NCBI GenBank assembly: GCA_941918925.1 | Contig: OW799233.1 | Coordinates: forward strand, 137,699,723 to 137,763,722 | DNA from: Phyto melanocephala | Lineage: Eukaryota > Arthropoda > Insecta > Diptera > Rhinophoridae | Direction of reading: 5' to 3' | DNA length: 64,000 bases | Shown: piece by piece, positions 10,831 through 23,197 of the stretch | How the letters are laid out: every line of letters begins with the position of its first letter | Numbering within the stretch: position 1 is the stretch's first letter | The notes under the pieces: model-generated | Told to the model about the DNA's origin: nothing | What the model saw: only the letters and a program-made list of their open reading frames with translations | Databases searched by the model: none | Translations under genes and position numbers: made by a program

Positions 10831-11316
10831 CAAGCAAAGAAAAACCATGGTTACGACATTATCACGACGGTCATATTATATTTTCCGTAACAACATTTGG
10901 TTACCAAAAACAAGTAATAGTTATTTTTATTTTGTTGTATCATTTATTTCGTTACGACAATCAAGTGCTTGTTTGAATTTTATCATTTACGGTTTTTTAA
11001 ATACGGTTGTCCTGCAAAAATAGTATGATTCATAAAATTATTGTAACAAAAATGGTTTGGTGTTTTTGCAAAATTAACATATTCAAAAGCATTCTATAAA
11101 TGTTGTGTAAAACAAAAGTATGATTACAACAAAAAAAAAAATGTTTTCAATGGTTCTATTTGTAGTCATGATATGATTATTTCATGATACTTTTATTAAA
11201 CATTATAATGATAACTTGCAACCATTATATGTTTTGAACACAATAATAAATACAATGAAATCATAGTATGTTCTCTTCGATTATGGTTACCACAACCATG
11301 TTTTTTTCTTTGCGTG
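10831..11316. mobile_element. Family C MITE, copy 1 (TA target, CACGCAAAG ends)
   Basis: Ends are CAAGCAAAGAAAAACCATGG and, inverted, CACGCAAAGAAAAAAACATGG, flanked by TA on both sides (10829-10830, 11317-11318). The interior is AT-rich and non-coding, with GACGGTCATATTATATTTTC near the left end and CATAGTATGTTCTCTTCGAT near the right. TA duplication and the short terminal repeats fit a Tc1/mariner-type MITE. It is about 220 bp shorter than copies 4 and 5. Confidence 0.8.
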
Positions 11317-11469
11317 TATGATACCGAAAATAGGTAGAAATGTTAAAGTTCAGAAAATTGGATTTATTTTTATTTATAAACTTAAAGGAGTGATTTCTTT
11401 TTTCATTAATTTTTTTTTTATCAACTTATGTTTATATTCAATATAAATATTCAATTCATAAGTAAACTG

Positions 11470-11535
11470 CTAAAGAGAGCTATGATGAAATCTTAGCTGG
11501 TTTCGAAAATGCATTCTACTCGTCTAAGATTCGAA
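11470..11535 (+). repeat. Decayed fragment of the 9.3-10.8 kb repeat
   Basis: GCTATGATGAAATCTTAGCT then GGTTTCGAAAATGCATTCTA closely parallels the segment at 10040-10085. It ends in CTCGTCTAAG where the reference reads CTCGGCTAGTG. Confidence 0.75.
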
Positions 11536-11694
11536 TAATTTTGTCAGTGTTCTTAAATGTTTACAATTCAGTTGAAAAATGTATTAGGAAGGTCAATCAT
11601 TTATGAAAATGTACTTAAGCCAAAATAATTGATAATTGTAAATTTATCAATATAACAAATAGCAATTAAATATAAAAAATACACAATTAATTAA

Positions 11695-11857
11695 CTTTAG
11701 AAAACATTTGAAGTCATAATATGATAATTGCATGATACTATATTTAAACGGAAAACTGTTACTGACAACCATAATATGTTTAAATTTACAATAATACAAC
11801 TCAATTATAATATGATGCTCTTCAATAATGATTACCCCAACCATGTTTTTGGCGTGT
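11695..11857. mobile_element. Family C MITE, copy 2, partial
   Basis: Only the right-hand part remains: GAAGTCATAATATGATAATTG, TAATATGATGCTCTTCAATA, and the degraded terminus CAACCATGTTTTTGGCGTG. It parallels 11155-11316 in copy 1. Confidence 0.7.
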
Positions 11858-12734
11858 GGTTGTACAACTTATTGAAATCGTACAGCACATTATAAAAAAT
11901 GTTTTTCCTTGTTGTATGAAGCTACCATAGATTTTAAAATAAAAAAGTTGTTTCTTACATTTATTTTTACTCTGTTTACATAATCAACTAAATATGTTTA
12001 GATTATGTAGAAGCGAGGGGCAGTTAACACTACAAATGAACATACACTTAAGGCTGCGATACAACAGTAAACTTCATATTTCCATGACAAATAATTGCTT
12101 AATTAATAAATCATAGAAACCCGATATATTGTACACATTTTCTTTAGGCCAATAAAAGTTGTATTTTATATTGTATTATTAGCAATGCATTGAGATCTAG
12201 CAAAGAAAGAATTTTTTATATCAATAGTGGTAAGAACTATCATAGTAGAATTCAACTGCGTTAACAGATTTTTTTGGTTTTCATTGGAGTTTAGCTTAGG
12301 GCAAACGTCAGGCAAAGTGGTCTTTGTGACTGACTAAAACCAAATCTAAGGGAGTCCTCTCTTACAAAGTTTTCTGGCTAGACACAGCAAGCTCAAATAT
12401 TATTTGAGTAAAGTTGGTAGATTGTATTTAGTAACCCGTCGGCTGTGCAACATGTAGAATAAAACCGCGAAATATATTATACACCAAGAGATGGCAGAGA
12501 ATTCCAGGGATTAAATATAAGTTAAGCTTATACATTTACGTTACCCATGTGTGTTTACATTTTGACGCTTTTATGGTCTCTTAACTCTCTCTTTTTATTT
12601 TTTCGAATATCTTTTTTTAGAAAGCATACAGTACAGGTAGCTTCATTTTAATATTTTATACAATACTAAAATAAATAAAAAAGACGAGAATAATTGTCGT
12701 ATGGGTATTTTTTTAAGTTCCGAAAATTATTTTG
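11858..12734. other. AT-rich spacer
   Basis: No feature recognised. The 12290-12470 stretch is a little less AT-rich but has no open frame or known motif. Confidence 0.45.
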
Positions 12735-13206
12735 AAAGATTTAACAGTCAAACGAAATGTCGCACTTGCTTACATTTATAAGCAGTATACTCAGGGAAAA
12801 TCATTATCGATAGATTGACGCTTGAGCAACGCCACCAAATTTTCAAATAAATTTCGAAAATCAGTAAGAGATAAGTAGACCGATGCTTTATCGCAAAATT
12901 ATTTTCAGCGACAGGGTCATCTTTGGCTTAATAAAAAAATTCCGCTTCCCCTTGGTACGGTTTACACGCTGGTAGCATCATCGGACCTTATTTCTTCAAA
13001 AATTAAGGCATAGTTCTCGTTATAGTCAACGGAGATCGTTACCACCCGATAAGAAATTATTTTTTTATTTGAAAATATGGATGGCATTGATCCGAGCGAG
13101 ATGTGGTTTCAACAGGATGGCGCTAAGTGCCATTCGACGACCACAACCATCAATTTATTGAAATCAAATTTTGGCGATAAGTCAATTTCAAGAAATGGAT
13201 TTGGTT
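12735..13206 (+). pseudogene. Mariner-like transposase relic with HTH region deleted, copy 1
   Basis: Multi-frame translation gives RLTLEQRHQIFK near 12812-12847, the transposase N-terminus. This is followed too soon by a degraded form of the catalytic-domain start (F-Y-R-K-I..S-D-E in relatives; about 12880-12930 here). Then come SIIGPYFFKN near 12976, VNGDRY near 13028, MDGIDPSEMWFQQDGAKCHS near 13080-13137 (the second catalytic Asp in QQDGA) and NLLKSNFGDKSISRNG to about 13200, where similarity stops. Relatives are a widespread insect group with M-W-F-Q-Q-D-G-A-T-C-H-T-A. About 130 residues of DNA-binding region and the C-terminus with the third Asp are missing. Two sister relics lie at 39985-40500 and 56700-57325. 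Confidence 0.8.
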
Positions 13207-13689
13207 AAAATATACTTTTTGTGTTATTTTTTAAAAGTCCAAGTTTTATGGGATTTAAAAAATAAAACACAATATTTGTTTTTAAACAAGTCTAGATTTT
13301 AAGGATATTAGCCATTGCCACATTTTTAATACCTCCTAAAAAAAATGTAAAATTTAATAAATCTAAACAGTTAAACTAATGATTTATTTGATTTACTTTT
13401 TTTGCTTTGATTATATTCCACACATAATCACTTTATTAAATTTTATGATAGCAAAAGACATGTTGGTAATTTTGATTTATGTTTGTTTTTTTTGTCATTT
13501 TTTTATCCGCAGCTTTAACTTCTTAAATCTGCGGAAAAATTTCATAGACTTAAATAAAAAATTGTGGTAAGACATTCAATATGCTGCCAGAGGAAAATGA
13601 CAACAAAAACATTTTATTTATTTAAGAAAAAAGTGTAAGACTTACACCTGTGATTAATGTAAAATTTAAAAGTTTTTTTTTAATATTTC
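13207..13689. other. AT-rich spacer
   Basis: Nothing recognised. The 63-codon frame at 13379-13570 is hydrophobic low-complexity sequence and is probably chance. Confidence 0.45.
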
Positions 13690-13860
13690 CTGTATGACTT
13701 CTTTAAAATTGTTTAAAAAATGTTTAAGAAGGTTCAATGGAAATACTTAATTGTTTTCTCCAAAAGTCTGATATTCTTGCAAATATTTCATGAAAACTGC
13801 TTTCAAACTTAATACAAAAAAAATCGTATGAAATACTTATGAAATAATACTGCCTCAATA

Positions 13861-14547
13861 CACGCAAATAAAACCCATGTTTATGACATAATCCGATGGT
13901 TATATTATATGTTTCGTAACAACATTTGGTTACCAAAAACAAGTAATAGTTATTTTTATTTTGTTTTATCATTTATTTCGGCACGACAATCAAACAATTT
14001 GTTTGAATTTTATCAATGGTTACTTTTCATGAAAACCGTCCTATAAAAATAGTGTGATTTATAAAACTATTATAACAAAAATTTAAAATTATAATTGAAT
14101 GGTGAAACAACAGTATGATTAAGAAGCAGTCAAGCTATAATATCTTTTAATAACAATTTGTTTTCAACGGTTCCTCTTCTTGTTAAATACATTTTTGGTA
14201 TTCAAATAGTTCGATATGTAAAGAAAAAAATATATAAAAATTAATAAAAAAAAACTAAAAAAAAAAAAACTAATTAAAAATATTGAAATCAAAACACTAA
14301 ATGATCAAATATAAGAAAATATTGATTAAAAAATTATAGTTTTAAAGATGAGTATAATTATTATAAATTATAGCAAAAAACAATAACTTCCTTATGAAAA
14401 GAGCAAAGAGTGTTCGTATTATTTGTAGACAAAATATGATTATTGCATAATACTTAAATTAAACATATTAATGACAACATACAAACATTATATGTTTCAA
14501 CCACCACCATACAATTCAATCATAGTATGTTGCACTTCGATTATGAT
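13861..14547. mobile_element. Family C MITE, copy 3 (right terminus degraded)
   Basis: The left end CACGCAAATAAAACCCATG follows a TA at 13859-13860. Internal sequences GGTTACCAAAAACAAGTAAT, AGTGTGATTTATAAAACTA and CATAGTATGTTGCACTTCGA match other C copies. The right end stops at GATTATGATTAC without its terminal repeat, so it is truncated. It lies inside family F. Confidence 0.75.
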
Positions 14548-14581
14548 TACTTACAACTCTGTAAATAATGTGAAAAACAAA

Positions 14582-15246
14582 CAAGTAAGAGCGCTATATT
14601 CGGCAGTGCCGAATCTTATATACCCTTCACAACGTGTAGTCATGCAATAACAGTAATTTGTATCACCATTCATCCCATATGAAATACGTACATGCATATA
14701 AAAACATACATACATATATAAAAACATCCCATTGTAAAATTAAAAATTTACGTATGTATGTTAAAAAAAAAGAAAATAAAAAAATTAAAAAAATATATAT
14801 TAAATATTAAATAAAAAATAAAAAAAAAATTTTTTGGCTCAGCTGGAATTCGATGCCACGTTTTCTCTAACCAGTATACACGTTTGTATGTATGTGTGTT
14901 GTTGTTGTAATGTTGTTTTTGTGAAAAAAAAATCGAGGTGGTCGTGGGTTTTTGCTCATATCTCAGTTGTTTATGTACCGATGTTTCTGATTTTCAATAC
15001 TGATCTACTCCCGAATATGTCTGATATTTTAATACCTCACCCGGGTCCAAGCAATGACGGGGGGCTTAAAGAAGTTGATTTCAACATACACACGGACAGA
15101 CGGTCGGACGGACAGAGCTTAATCGACTCCCCTATTCATAGGCTTTCAGAAAATATATACTTTATGGGGTCGGAAATGAAAATTGTAGAAATTTCACACG
15201 GAATGACAAACCTATATATACCCTTTTTCACTGTGTGAAGGGTATA
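14582..15246 (-). mobile_element. DINE-1-like Helentron, short subfamily, copy 2
   Basis: This has the same structure as 7079-7908 but a shorter A-rich core (14763-14830). Its 3' end on the minus strand keeps the full hairpin ATTCGGC-ACT-GCCGAAT and then ATAGCGCTCTTACTTGTT. The 5' end is TTATACCCTTCACACAGTG. The site in family F copy 2 (about 16265-16275, GTGAAAAACGTAAGAAATG) is unoccupied. The 134-codon frame at 14834-15238 runs through the element and is not a gene. Confidence 0.85.
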
Positions 15247-15460
15247 ATAAAATGTTTCTGTCAACATTCAAGCAAAACTTTTTTTGTATGAAACAATATA
15301 AACAATAGATATTTCGTACGAAATTATAAGCAAGAACTAGTGGTTTTTTGTGTTCAATTTTAAATTAATTTTTGTATGTCAAATTCTGCGTGTAAAATCA
15401 CTAATGTTGCTCAACTTATTTCACGAATTGAACAATATTTCGAGCCTTAAGGCGCCATTT

Positions 15461-16059
15461 TGTTGAAAAAAAAAATATATTTTACTCAAAGCCTCAGCAG
15501 CAAAATTTGTATCGTTAGACATAATCTGCACTGTTTGTATTTCGAGTGAAATTTTATTATTTGAAATTGCCATTGTAGTTTTATTAATTATAACAACAAT
15601 GCAAGGACAATTATAAAAAATTTAGATTCTATTTGGACTACAGAATGCTTGTTGCTAGACAAGTTTTAATCAAGACTATGAAACGAAACAAAATTTTATA
15701 TATAAAAAATTAATTTTATTCAGCTCTTGGGCATCTTTTGGACTTGTTTCTAACATTTGTACAAGATATATTGTAGAGGTTATAATTGAAACATGTTTTT
15801 CCATTTTTATTGTTGCAAAATATGTTTGATCTACCAAAAGTTTAAGTAAAAACAGAACAAGAGATATTGTTGTCATAATCCAGCAATTTAAAACACTAAC
15901 AACATGCCTTTTCAAAACGTCGTTGAAACGTTCTAGAAACGAGTCAAAAAAGTGATAAGGGTATTGGTAAGTTAAGGAATATGGTAGCAATGTGTCCCAA
16001 CTTTGCATCTGTAGGTGATCTTAATACCGCAACAAAACACTCTTTATTATGATACGTTT
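15461..16059. other. Spacer between F copies
   Basis: A 110-codon minus-strand frame at 15676-16008 shows no recognisable domain and sits in sequence no richer in GC than its surroundings. I do not call it a gene. Confidence 0.45.
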
Positions 16060-16500
16060 TTTTTACTAAGAAAAACATTGTTGAAAAATAAGAAAAACCT
16101 TGTTGCAATACTAATTTTCTATTGTCAAATCTGGAACAGAATGAGATTTCTTAAGTCTGCTATTCTGTTTGATATATCATGCGAACTGCTGTCAAATTTC
16201 GTAAAAAATTCGGCCGAAACACTAGTGGAATAATGTTGCCTAAGTAGTTACTTGTTTATAGGGTGAAAAACGTAAGAAATGTTTCTGTCAACATTCAAGC
16301 AACATTTTATTTCGGATGAAATAACGTAAACAATGGTTATATCGTTTGAAGCAAGAGTCGTTCAATTTATTGTTTTTATTAAAAAATTATTTTGGTATGC
16401 TAAATTTTTTTTATGAATAACTAATGTTGCTTAACATGTTTAACAAATTTAAACAGAATGCAAGGTTTTAGTCGTCGCCTAGATTATAAAACATTTGTTG
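16060..16500. repeat. Family F repeat, copy 2 (uninterrupted)
   Basis: This is the partner of 13690-15460 without the C MITE or Helentron, so it provides the empty-site reference. The plus-strand frame 16015-16233 overlaps it and has no family features. Confidence 0.65.
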
Positions 16501-18689
16501 CAAAACTTTTGAATTTGTAGATGAAAGAAAAAATATGAATGAAAATGTGTCTATTCGCTTTCTATAAAAACATTTTTGTATAAAAATAGTTGCTAAAATA
16601 ATAGTGTTAATGTTATCTTTACACTATCTGAGTTAAACAACTGATTCATGGCCAGAAAAGTAATCTTTAATTTTTTTAATTTTCAATACCTTTCCACAAG
16701 TATATTAAAGTCAAATCTAATAAATTTTACTGTTTTTGGATATAAGGAGAGCTTTAAACTAATGTTTAATAGCTTAACTCAGATGGTGTTAAGACAGCTT
16801 CAAAATATTGTTCCGAAATAAGAAAATTTTAAAACACAGTTTTTTTTTTATTTTTTTTTTAGTCGCTTAAGCAGATTTCGAATAAAAACAATTTTTTAAA
16901 ATAAGTTTTTATAAATGTCTTTCTTTTTAAAAAGCTTTTTAAGAAAAACATGTTGAGAAACAATTTTTAATGAGATATGTCCCGTTTTTAATTGTTTTTG
17001 CATTCGATTCTAATTTGTTTTATTAAATTTTAAAACTTTTTCTATTAGTATCATTCGTTAACATAATAAAAGAAATTTTTTAGACTTGTTACTAAAGAAT
17101 CAAATATGCACTGTCATCAACATGTATTGTTGTATTGTTATCAACATTTTTCCCATATACAAAATTGTTGCAGAACAAGTTAACTTAGAAAAATTGTTGA
17201 AGTCAAAGTTTGTAAAGTTCTCTACTTTTAATAGCTTATAATTTTATATGTTTATAAATTTTATTGGATTTTAAAGGGAGAATTTATCTTTTTCCATCAT
17301 CATCATTAATACTTCATGTACAGCTATAAAATACACACATGCATAAATATGAAAAAAAAAACATACAAGTTTTAACAGAAATAGGAATGGAGTGACTTAA
17401 TAACCTCTATCACACACACTTGTTACGTTTTTTTTATATATTTATTTACGTATATTTTATATTACATTAATGTTATATTTCATGTCCGAAAATGAGGCAT
17501 GAGTTTAAAGGGCATAAGTACATGTACATTTATATCCATTAAGCATCATCACATCAGTCTGTTTGGGAGACAAGTCGAATGACATAGACATTTATTACAG
17601 GGACAATAACACTAATTGTACTATATGTACAAATATATCAGCATTTTCTATATACAAAATCAAAAAATATACAAATTTTAACTACACTTTTTTGCTAATT
17701 CGATTAAAAATTTAAACGTTCCGCTTGTGAACTTAAGCAATACATATATTTTCAGCCATTTGAAATTTTGATACAATTAACCATTGAAAAATTTCTAAAC
17801 ACAGCTAATTTTTTATTATTTTATAATATTAGTGCTTATTATATTTTCAATCTCATTAGAATAAAATCAGGATGTAAGTGTAAGTATAAATAAAAAACGT
17901 ACACACATAGAAAAATGTATGTACTTTTGTACGTGCCTATGTGTATGTTCAGCATCTGTGTTATTGATATTGTACTTGTGGAGAAATTTTTTTTTGTATT
18001 TGCTGTTTGCCTTTTTTATTACAATATTAAGCAAAGAAACGATGAAAAAATTCTTTCGCATATACACATGCATATACAAATATGAATGTTTATGAGTTTA
18101 TATTTATTGTAAAAAAATGTGTATATAACAATTTTTCTATATGTAATGCAGCATATAAAGGCTAAAGTAAAAAACACGAAATATACTTACACACATACAT
18201 ATGTACATATAATAAGTGTGTGTAGTTGTTAGTTAGTATTTGTAGAAACATATGTATACACACAAGGACACACAAGTACATACATATATATAATAGGATG
18301 CATGCATGGTTATGACGCGGACATTATGTTTAACATTAAATATATCAAATATTCATTCTCCCAACACCATGCAACACACACATTTTGCCTAAATGTCAAT
18401 GTGTCTGAGATAATAAATGTGTTTGTTTGTTGCCACAAATTTATATTAAATAAGCTAAAGCCACGTTAATACGAAATAATGACTATAATGTTTATGAATT
18501 TATTAGTGCATTTGTTTGTTTGTTATTGTAGTCTAAAATATGTTAATAAACCAAATTAATAGATTTTATTTAATCACTATTGATATTTTAATGATAGTAA
18601 ATATAAGTAAATTATTCTGTTATTAAAAAAATAACAATAAACATATTCTGTGATAAAATATTATTATTATTATTTTTGTTTTGGAGGAC
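16501..18689. other. Non-repetitive AT-rich stretch with short microsatellites
   Basis: Contains short CA/TA/ATAC tracts (17330-17350, 18180-18300) and many ACATAC/TATGTA words, as is usual in fly introns and intergenic DNA. No exon with convincing coding character is visible. The 70-codon minus-strand frame at 17867-18079 is chance. Confidence 0.5.
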
Positions 18690-19225
18690 TGGTCAGAGAA
18701 TGAGCAACTAAACAATTTTACTGCAAGAAAGTTGCCAGGAACTAAGCAACCTTTTGTATCGAAAAGCTGTTAAGCAAGTTGTTCTAAATTTTTGTAGAAA
18801 AATTATAGGAAGCGACTTTGGTCCAAAATTGCCGTAATGACTTTTATAAAAAAAAAAATTCCTTCGAAAGTGGCCGATAAAATTTTAATTTTTTTGCAAC
18901 TTTATTTATAGAAAAGTTGCCAGAAACAAAAAAATCTGTTGTCAAAACTAGTCAACTATATCTACAAGAAAGTTGTTGAAAACGAATTTACATGCCGTAT
19001 AGAAAAATTGCCAGAACTTAACAATTTAACTTAAAAACAAAAATCGGCTTAAGCAGTGCAACTTTTTATTTAGAAAGATGTCAGAAACTGAGCAATTTTT
19101 TCTATAGTAAAGTCAGAAACTAAGCAACTTTCTGCATGGAAAAGTTATCAGAACTAAGCAAGTTTTTGCTGAAATTAAATTTCATAAGAAAAATTATACA
19201 AAGCAACTTTAGTCAAGGTTGTTAG
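18690..19225 (+). repeat. Degenerate short-period repeat, GTTGCCAGAAACTAAGCAAC type
   Basis: At least eight loosely spaced matches to AGTTGCCAGAAACTAAGCAA occur with 35-70 bp spacing, each usually followed by CTTTT and TAGAAA. Examples are AGTTGCCAGGAACTAAGCAA near 18727 and AAAGTCAGAAACTAAGCAAC near 19100. The motif contains its own inverted GTTGC/GCAAC. Similar runs occur at 20470-20640, 45255-45690 and, inverted and more decayed, 36500-36780 and 37490-37700. Confidence 0.6.
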
Positions 19226-19839
19226 ACCTAACATAATTACTCTACCTAAACATATGCTAATAATGAAATGACAATGAAAAATTGCTTCTATAAGGTTAAT
19301 TGTCAATTCAGACGGTTGTCTTTTGACAGCAAAGGTTAGAATTTAATTGGCAGATATTGTTCTGACAATAGCTTTAGCTGATAAAGTTGCCTGAAAAAAA
19401 TTGTTAGTTTAGAAGGTTGTCAGATGACGATATAGAAAAAACAAAGGCAGACCAGTTGTCAGAAATTGCTTTGTTCCGATTTTTTTTACAATTTTAGATT
19501 CCGACGGCGTTTGGGAATCTGAAAAAGCTTTCACAGATTAAAAATTGGAATACTCTGTACCGCCCTCTTTATTTTTACCATAAATTTTATTAATTTCCAC
19601 TTAATTCTTTACTTATGGACACAAGAAGCACAAGAAAATGAATAATTTTATTTTGCAAAACAACTGTTGCATTAAAAAAGTATTTCGGAGTGTTGTTATA
19701 AGAATATGTATACTTAAAATTCCTACGTTAAACAATCTCCCAAATTTTTTCTAGTATATAAATTATGTAAAAAAAATTATCGAAAATATATAGCAGACTA
19801 TAAAAAACTTTCAAATTGAAGATGACTGCTATGACGAAA
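19226..19839. other. Unclassified sequence rich in CTGACAAT/TTGTCAGA words
   Basis: Words such as TGTTCTGACAATAG, GGTTGTCAGATGACG and AGACGGTTGTCTTTTGACAG recur here and at about 20270-20460 (ATATCTGACAATATTCTTGT). They may be two ends of one old element interrupted by the Helentron fragment at 19840-20105, but I cannot define termini. Confidence 0.35.
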
Positions 19840-20105
19840 TGGCGGACAAATTTTTATAATGAGAAAATTCTATTTATTAAAAATTTAACTAATTTTCCCC
19901 CGCAATATTGGTATCAAATGAAAGAATCTGACAAGTAAATAGACGCAGTACATCATGTATATTTTTGCTATAAACTTTTTTTTGTAAATTGGAATTTAGT
20001 TCTTATTTGCATAATACAAGAGAATGCTTTGTGTTGAACTTAAAACAAAGCAAATGCTAGTGAAGGGTATATTGGATTCGGTACGGTCAAATATAACACT
20101 CTTAA
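19840..20105 (+). mobile_element. DINE-1-like Helentron fragment, 3' end
   Basis: It ends GTGAAGGGTATATTGGATTC, GGTACGGTC, AAATATAACACTCTTA, a diverged version of the hairpin and CTCTTACTTGTT terminus. Upstream ATGGCGGACAAATTTTTAT and GGTATCAAATGAAAG match the interior of the long Helentron subfamily (compare 46090-46160 and 42715-42770, reversed). Confidence 0.65.
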
Positions 20106-20835
20106 GGCCTACCTTTAACTAAAGACAAGTTGTAATAATGGCCCGTAATTGTTTTTATTTATATAGAGATGTTTAAGTATCAGAATAGAAAATACAAGCA
20201 ATTTCCTAAAAATAACATTCTAGTCAATACTAAAAGCAACATTTTATACATCTGACATCACTGATTTGTACATCTGCCAATTTAAAATGGTATTCAGAAG
20301 ATTGGAATATATCTGACAATATTCTTGTCAGGTGGTCTTCTGACAATGATTTTTCTGTCAACAATGTTAAGCGCAAATTGCCAGTACACACCGTTGTGTG
20401 GTATTTATTACTAAATTTTCAGACAATATTGTACGGTGTGACAACCGTGTGTACGAAGCTTTAGAATAATTGCCAGTGCAATTTTTTCTACAAAAAAGTT
20501 GACAGAAACTAATTTTTTTCTATAAAAACATTTTTTTATATTAAAGTCAGAAGCTGGGTTACAATTTTAATAAAAAAATTCATTTAATCGAAGCAAACTT
20601 TAGTGGAGAAAATTAATTTCTATCTAAGCAACTTTTATCACTAAAAAGTAATTAATATATATTTATTTTTTTTTTGGTGCCCAGAAGATGTCAGAACAAA
20701 ACATATCTTTTGGTATAGAAATAAACAATTACAATTTTCATGTAATAACTTTTTGTGTTGAAAAGTTTTTATAATTTAAGAAAAAAAAACTACAATTGAA
20801 ACTGAAGTGGTCAATAATAATTACTTTTAGATATT
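20106..20835. other. Unclassified, with a short run of the GTTGCCAGAAAC motif
   Basis: 20270-20460 has the CTGACAAT words and an internal GTACACACCG..GTGTGTAC inverted pair. 20465-20640 holds four decayed GTTGCCAGAAACTAAGCAAC motifs. Confidence 0.4.
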
Positions 20836-21583
20836 TACTAGAAAAGCCCGGGCGCGCGTTGCTACGCCCCTTAATGAATAAAAATGCATTCTGAATTTTA
20901 ATTGAATATCAAGTGCAAAAAGCTAAAAATTATAAATTTTTTTAATGGGCGAGGCACTGCCAACTTTTTTATTTACGAAACTGTAGAGTCATGACAGCTC
21001 AATATGTCTGCAAAGTTTCAGAAAAATCGGTGAAGTTCAAGTAGCTGAAAATAATAACTTTTTTTATGGGCGTGACACTGCCACTTTTCTAATCAAGAAA
21101 ATATATACTCATGACAACTCAATATGTGTGCACAGTTTCAAAAAAAAAAAAAAACGATCTAGTGCAAGTAGCTAAAAATGATAACATATTTCTTATGGGC
21201 GTGGCACTGCCCACTTTTCTAATCCGAAATTGTGTAATAATGAGAGCTCAAGATGTGTACAAAGTTACAGAAAAATCGGTGAAGTACAAGTAGCTGAATA
21301 TGATAACTTTTTTATGGGCGTGGCACTGCCCACTTTTCATATCACGAAAGTGTAAAGTCATGACAGCTCAATATGTGTGCAAAGTTTCAGAAAAATCGGT
21401 ACAGTGCAAGAACCTCAAAATTATAACTTTTTGTTATGGGCGTGGGCCAGCCCACTTTTTTCCACCCATAAACACTACCTGGTATGTGTACAACAACTTA
21501 CCAAAGTTTGAGTCCGATCGGTTTTACAGTTTCGGAGTCTATAGCTAACACACAGACAGAGTTTCACTTTTATATATATAGAT
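20836..21583 (+). repeat. Family A dispersed repeat, copy 3
   Basis: Head TACTAGAAAAGCCCGGGCGC, 'GTTGCTACGCCCC', then five tandem units with GGGCGTGGCACTGCCCAC. The tail is CTATAGCTAACACACAGACA, GAGTTTCAC and TATATATATAGAT. This copy keeps the unexpanded CACACAGACAGA tract. The frames at 21111-21548 are array sequence. Confidence 0.8.
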
Positions 21584-22952
21584 AGAAGATAGATGTGTAT
21601 AGATCCTTCAGAATTGTGCGTCCTTCAACTTAAATTAATAACATTATTTAAAATGTCAAAATGTCTAAAATTATCAAGACATATACATACATACATATAT
21701 ACATACATACATAAATACATAAATACATACATACATACATATACACACCCCTTTTAGCAAGTGAGCTGACACAAATCCACACAAAATTCGACACGTGCAA
21801 AATGTAAGAACTGTTACAGCTACATGGTTTTTAAAGAAAAAACCAGCTATGCGAACACGTTTCCCTCAAAGAATTATCCCAAAAATTTCATGCCAGATAA
21901 AAAGATTTGCTAATTTTTTACAAAATCTAAGTAGTAATTTACCAAAAGAAAACCTGTGAGAGAGGGGTTGTTTAAAAAAATACTAGACGGTTGTTTGTAG
22001 GTTTAAAATAATTTTACATTAAAACCTTAAAATAAAGTTGTTTTTGAATGTAAATTGTTTTAACTTTTATATAATACTGTTGGCATTTGTAATCGTGGCT
22101 ACGAATTCAATTTAATTAAAGAAGAACACACATACACAGTTGTGAGAGAAGTCTCCCTGCAAATATGCTATTTAATACACAAAAATTCATTGAAGCTCAA
22201 GTATGAGTGTTTGAAATAATGTGTCAGTTTGTTGATATTTTGTGTATTGTGCGCATGTATGTTCTTATTTTAGATTTTCTTTTCCTTATTATTTACTCAA
22301 TGTGAGTAAGAGTGTTTGTATATTTTTGTGCCAGTAGCTACAACAAATGTGTCCTTAGATTTTTGTTTTGTTTTGTTTTTTTCATTAAAGTTTATTTTTT
22401 TTTTTTTTTGCAAATACAAATTTTGTATTTGTACATAAACATCTGAATGTGTATATTTTTACGTGTTGTTTCTTTTTTGGTCTTTATTTTTTAGAGTTAA
22501 GACAACATAAAAACAACTACAAATTTCCCAAACAAATTTGGGTTATTTGGTTTTTTTTTTTTTTCCTTCATTCTACTACCATTTTAACACACTCACAAAA
22601 ATACTTGTTTGCTTCAATTCAAAATTTGATTTTCTTGCTTAATTTTAAAGTTTTCTGCATTAATTTAATTTGCCTTTTGAAAAGTTTTGAATCAAGAAAA
22701 AAAAACTTTTTGATTTCTGTTTTGTGTTTGAGCCTTTCAATAGTTACTACGTATTTGGAAGGAGGAAAGACTATAAGCAATAATTTTTTGCATAATTTCT
22801 AAAACAACAGACAATTTTATATTTTTTATTATCGCATTTAATAATAATAATAATACAATGACGCAAAAGTTGAGACAAACAAAAAATTATTCAGGGTTTC
22901 TCATGTATCAATTTCGTTTTGTTGAAGTCCATAGAAAACAAAAATTTCTTTA
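21584..22952. other. AT-rich stretch with (CATA)n microsatellite
   Basis: Tetranucleotide CATA repeats with minor interruptions run from about 21677 to 21748. The 117-codon plus-strand frame at 22449-22802 is rich in F, L and K from T- and A-rich sequence and shows no domain, so I do not call it. Confidence 0.5.
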
Positions 22953-23197
22953 AGGTATGTTCACTTTGGGCAAATATTTTATGAAAAGACCACTTAAATG
23001 CATTTATTTTTCCTCTAACAAAATTATTTTTTTTTTAGTTAAAATGTTCTTGATTTAATCAACTGGCAATTTCCATCAATTGGTATATGTTTGGACTATA
23101 TTTGGTAGAAGAAAAATCACATAACATTTGAAAATTATTTACGCAAAATAGTGGTCACTCTTATTTAAGCAAATGTTTGCCAAATGTGACCGTAGCT
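22953..23197. mobile_element. Short MITE, candidate Harbinger-type (TTA target)
   Basis: The ends are imperfect inverted repeats of about 28 bp: AGGTATGTTCACTTTGGGCA against AGCTACGGTCACATTTGGCA. TTA flanks both sides (22950-22952, 23198-23200). The length is 245 bp with no coding. A TWA target fits PIF/Harbinger MITEs, but the ends are diverged. Confidence 0.5.

Larger units (their letters stand above)
13690..15460. repeat. Family F repeat, copy 1, split by a C MITE and a Helentron
   Basis: Once the two insertions are removed, 13690-13860 + 14548-14581 + 15247-15460 aligns with 16060-16500. Shared landmarks are GTCTGATATTCT/TCTGCTATTCTG, TGAAAACTGCT/TGCGAACTGCT, GGAATAATGTTGCCT/GAAATAATACTGCCT, GTGAAAAAC, AATGTTTCTGTCAACATTCA and ACTAATGTTGCTCAAC. 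It is non-coding and unclassified. Confidence 0.65.

Noticed and set aside
14834..15238. 134-codon frame, with a parallel 65-codon frame at 7488-7685
   Set aside because: Both translate the same part of the non-coding Helentron short subfamily; similarity between them is DNA repeat identity.
15676..16008. 110-codon minus-strand frame
   Set aside because: No family resemblance, and it lies in spacer between two F repeats with the same composition as its surroundings.
22449..22802. 117-codon plus-strand frame rich in Phe and Leu
   Set aside because: It arises from T-rich sequence and has no domain or conserved motif.
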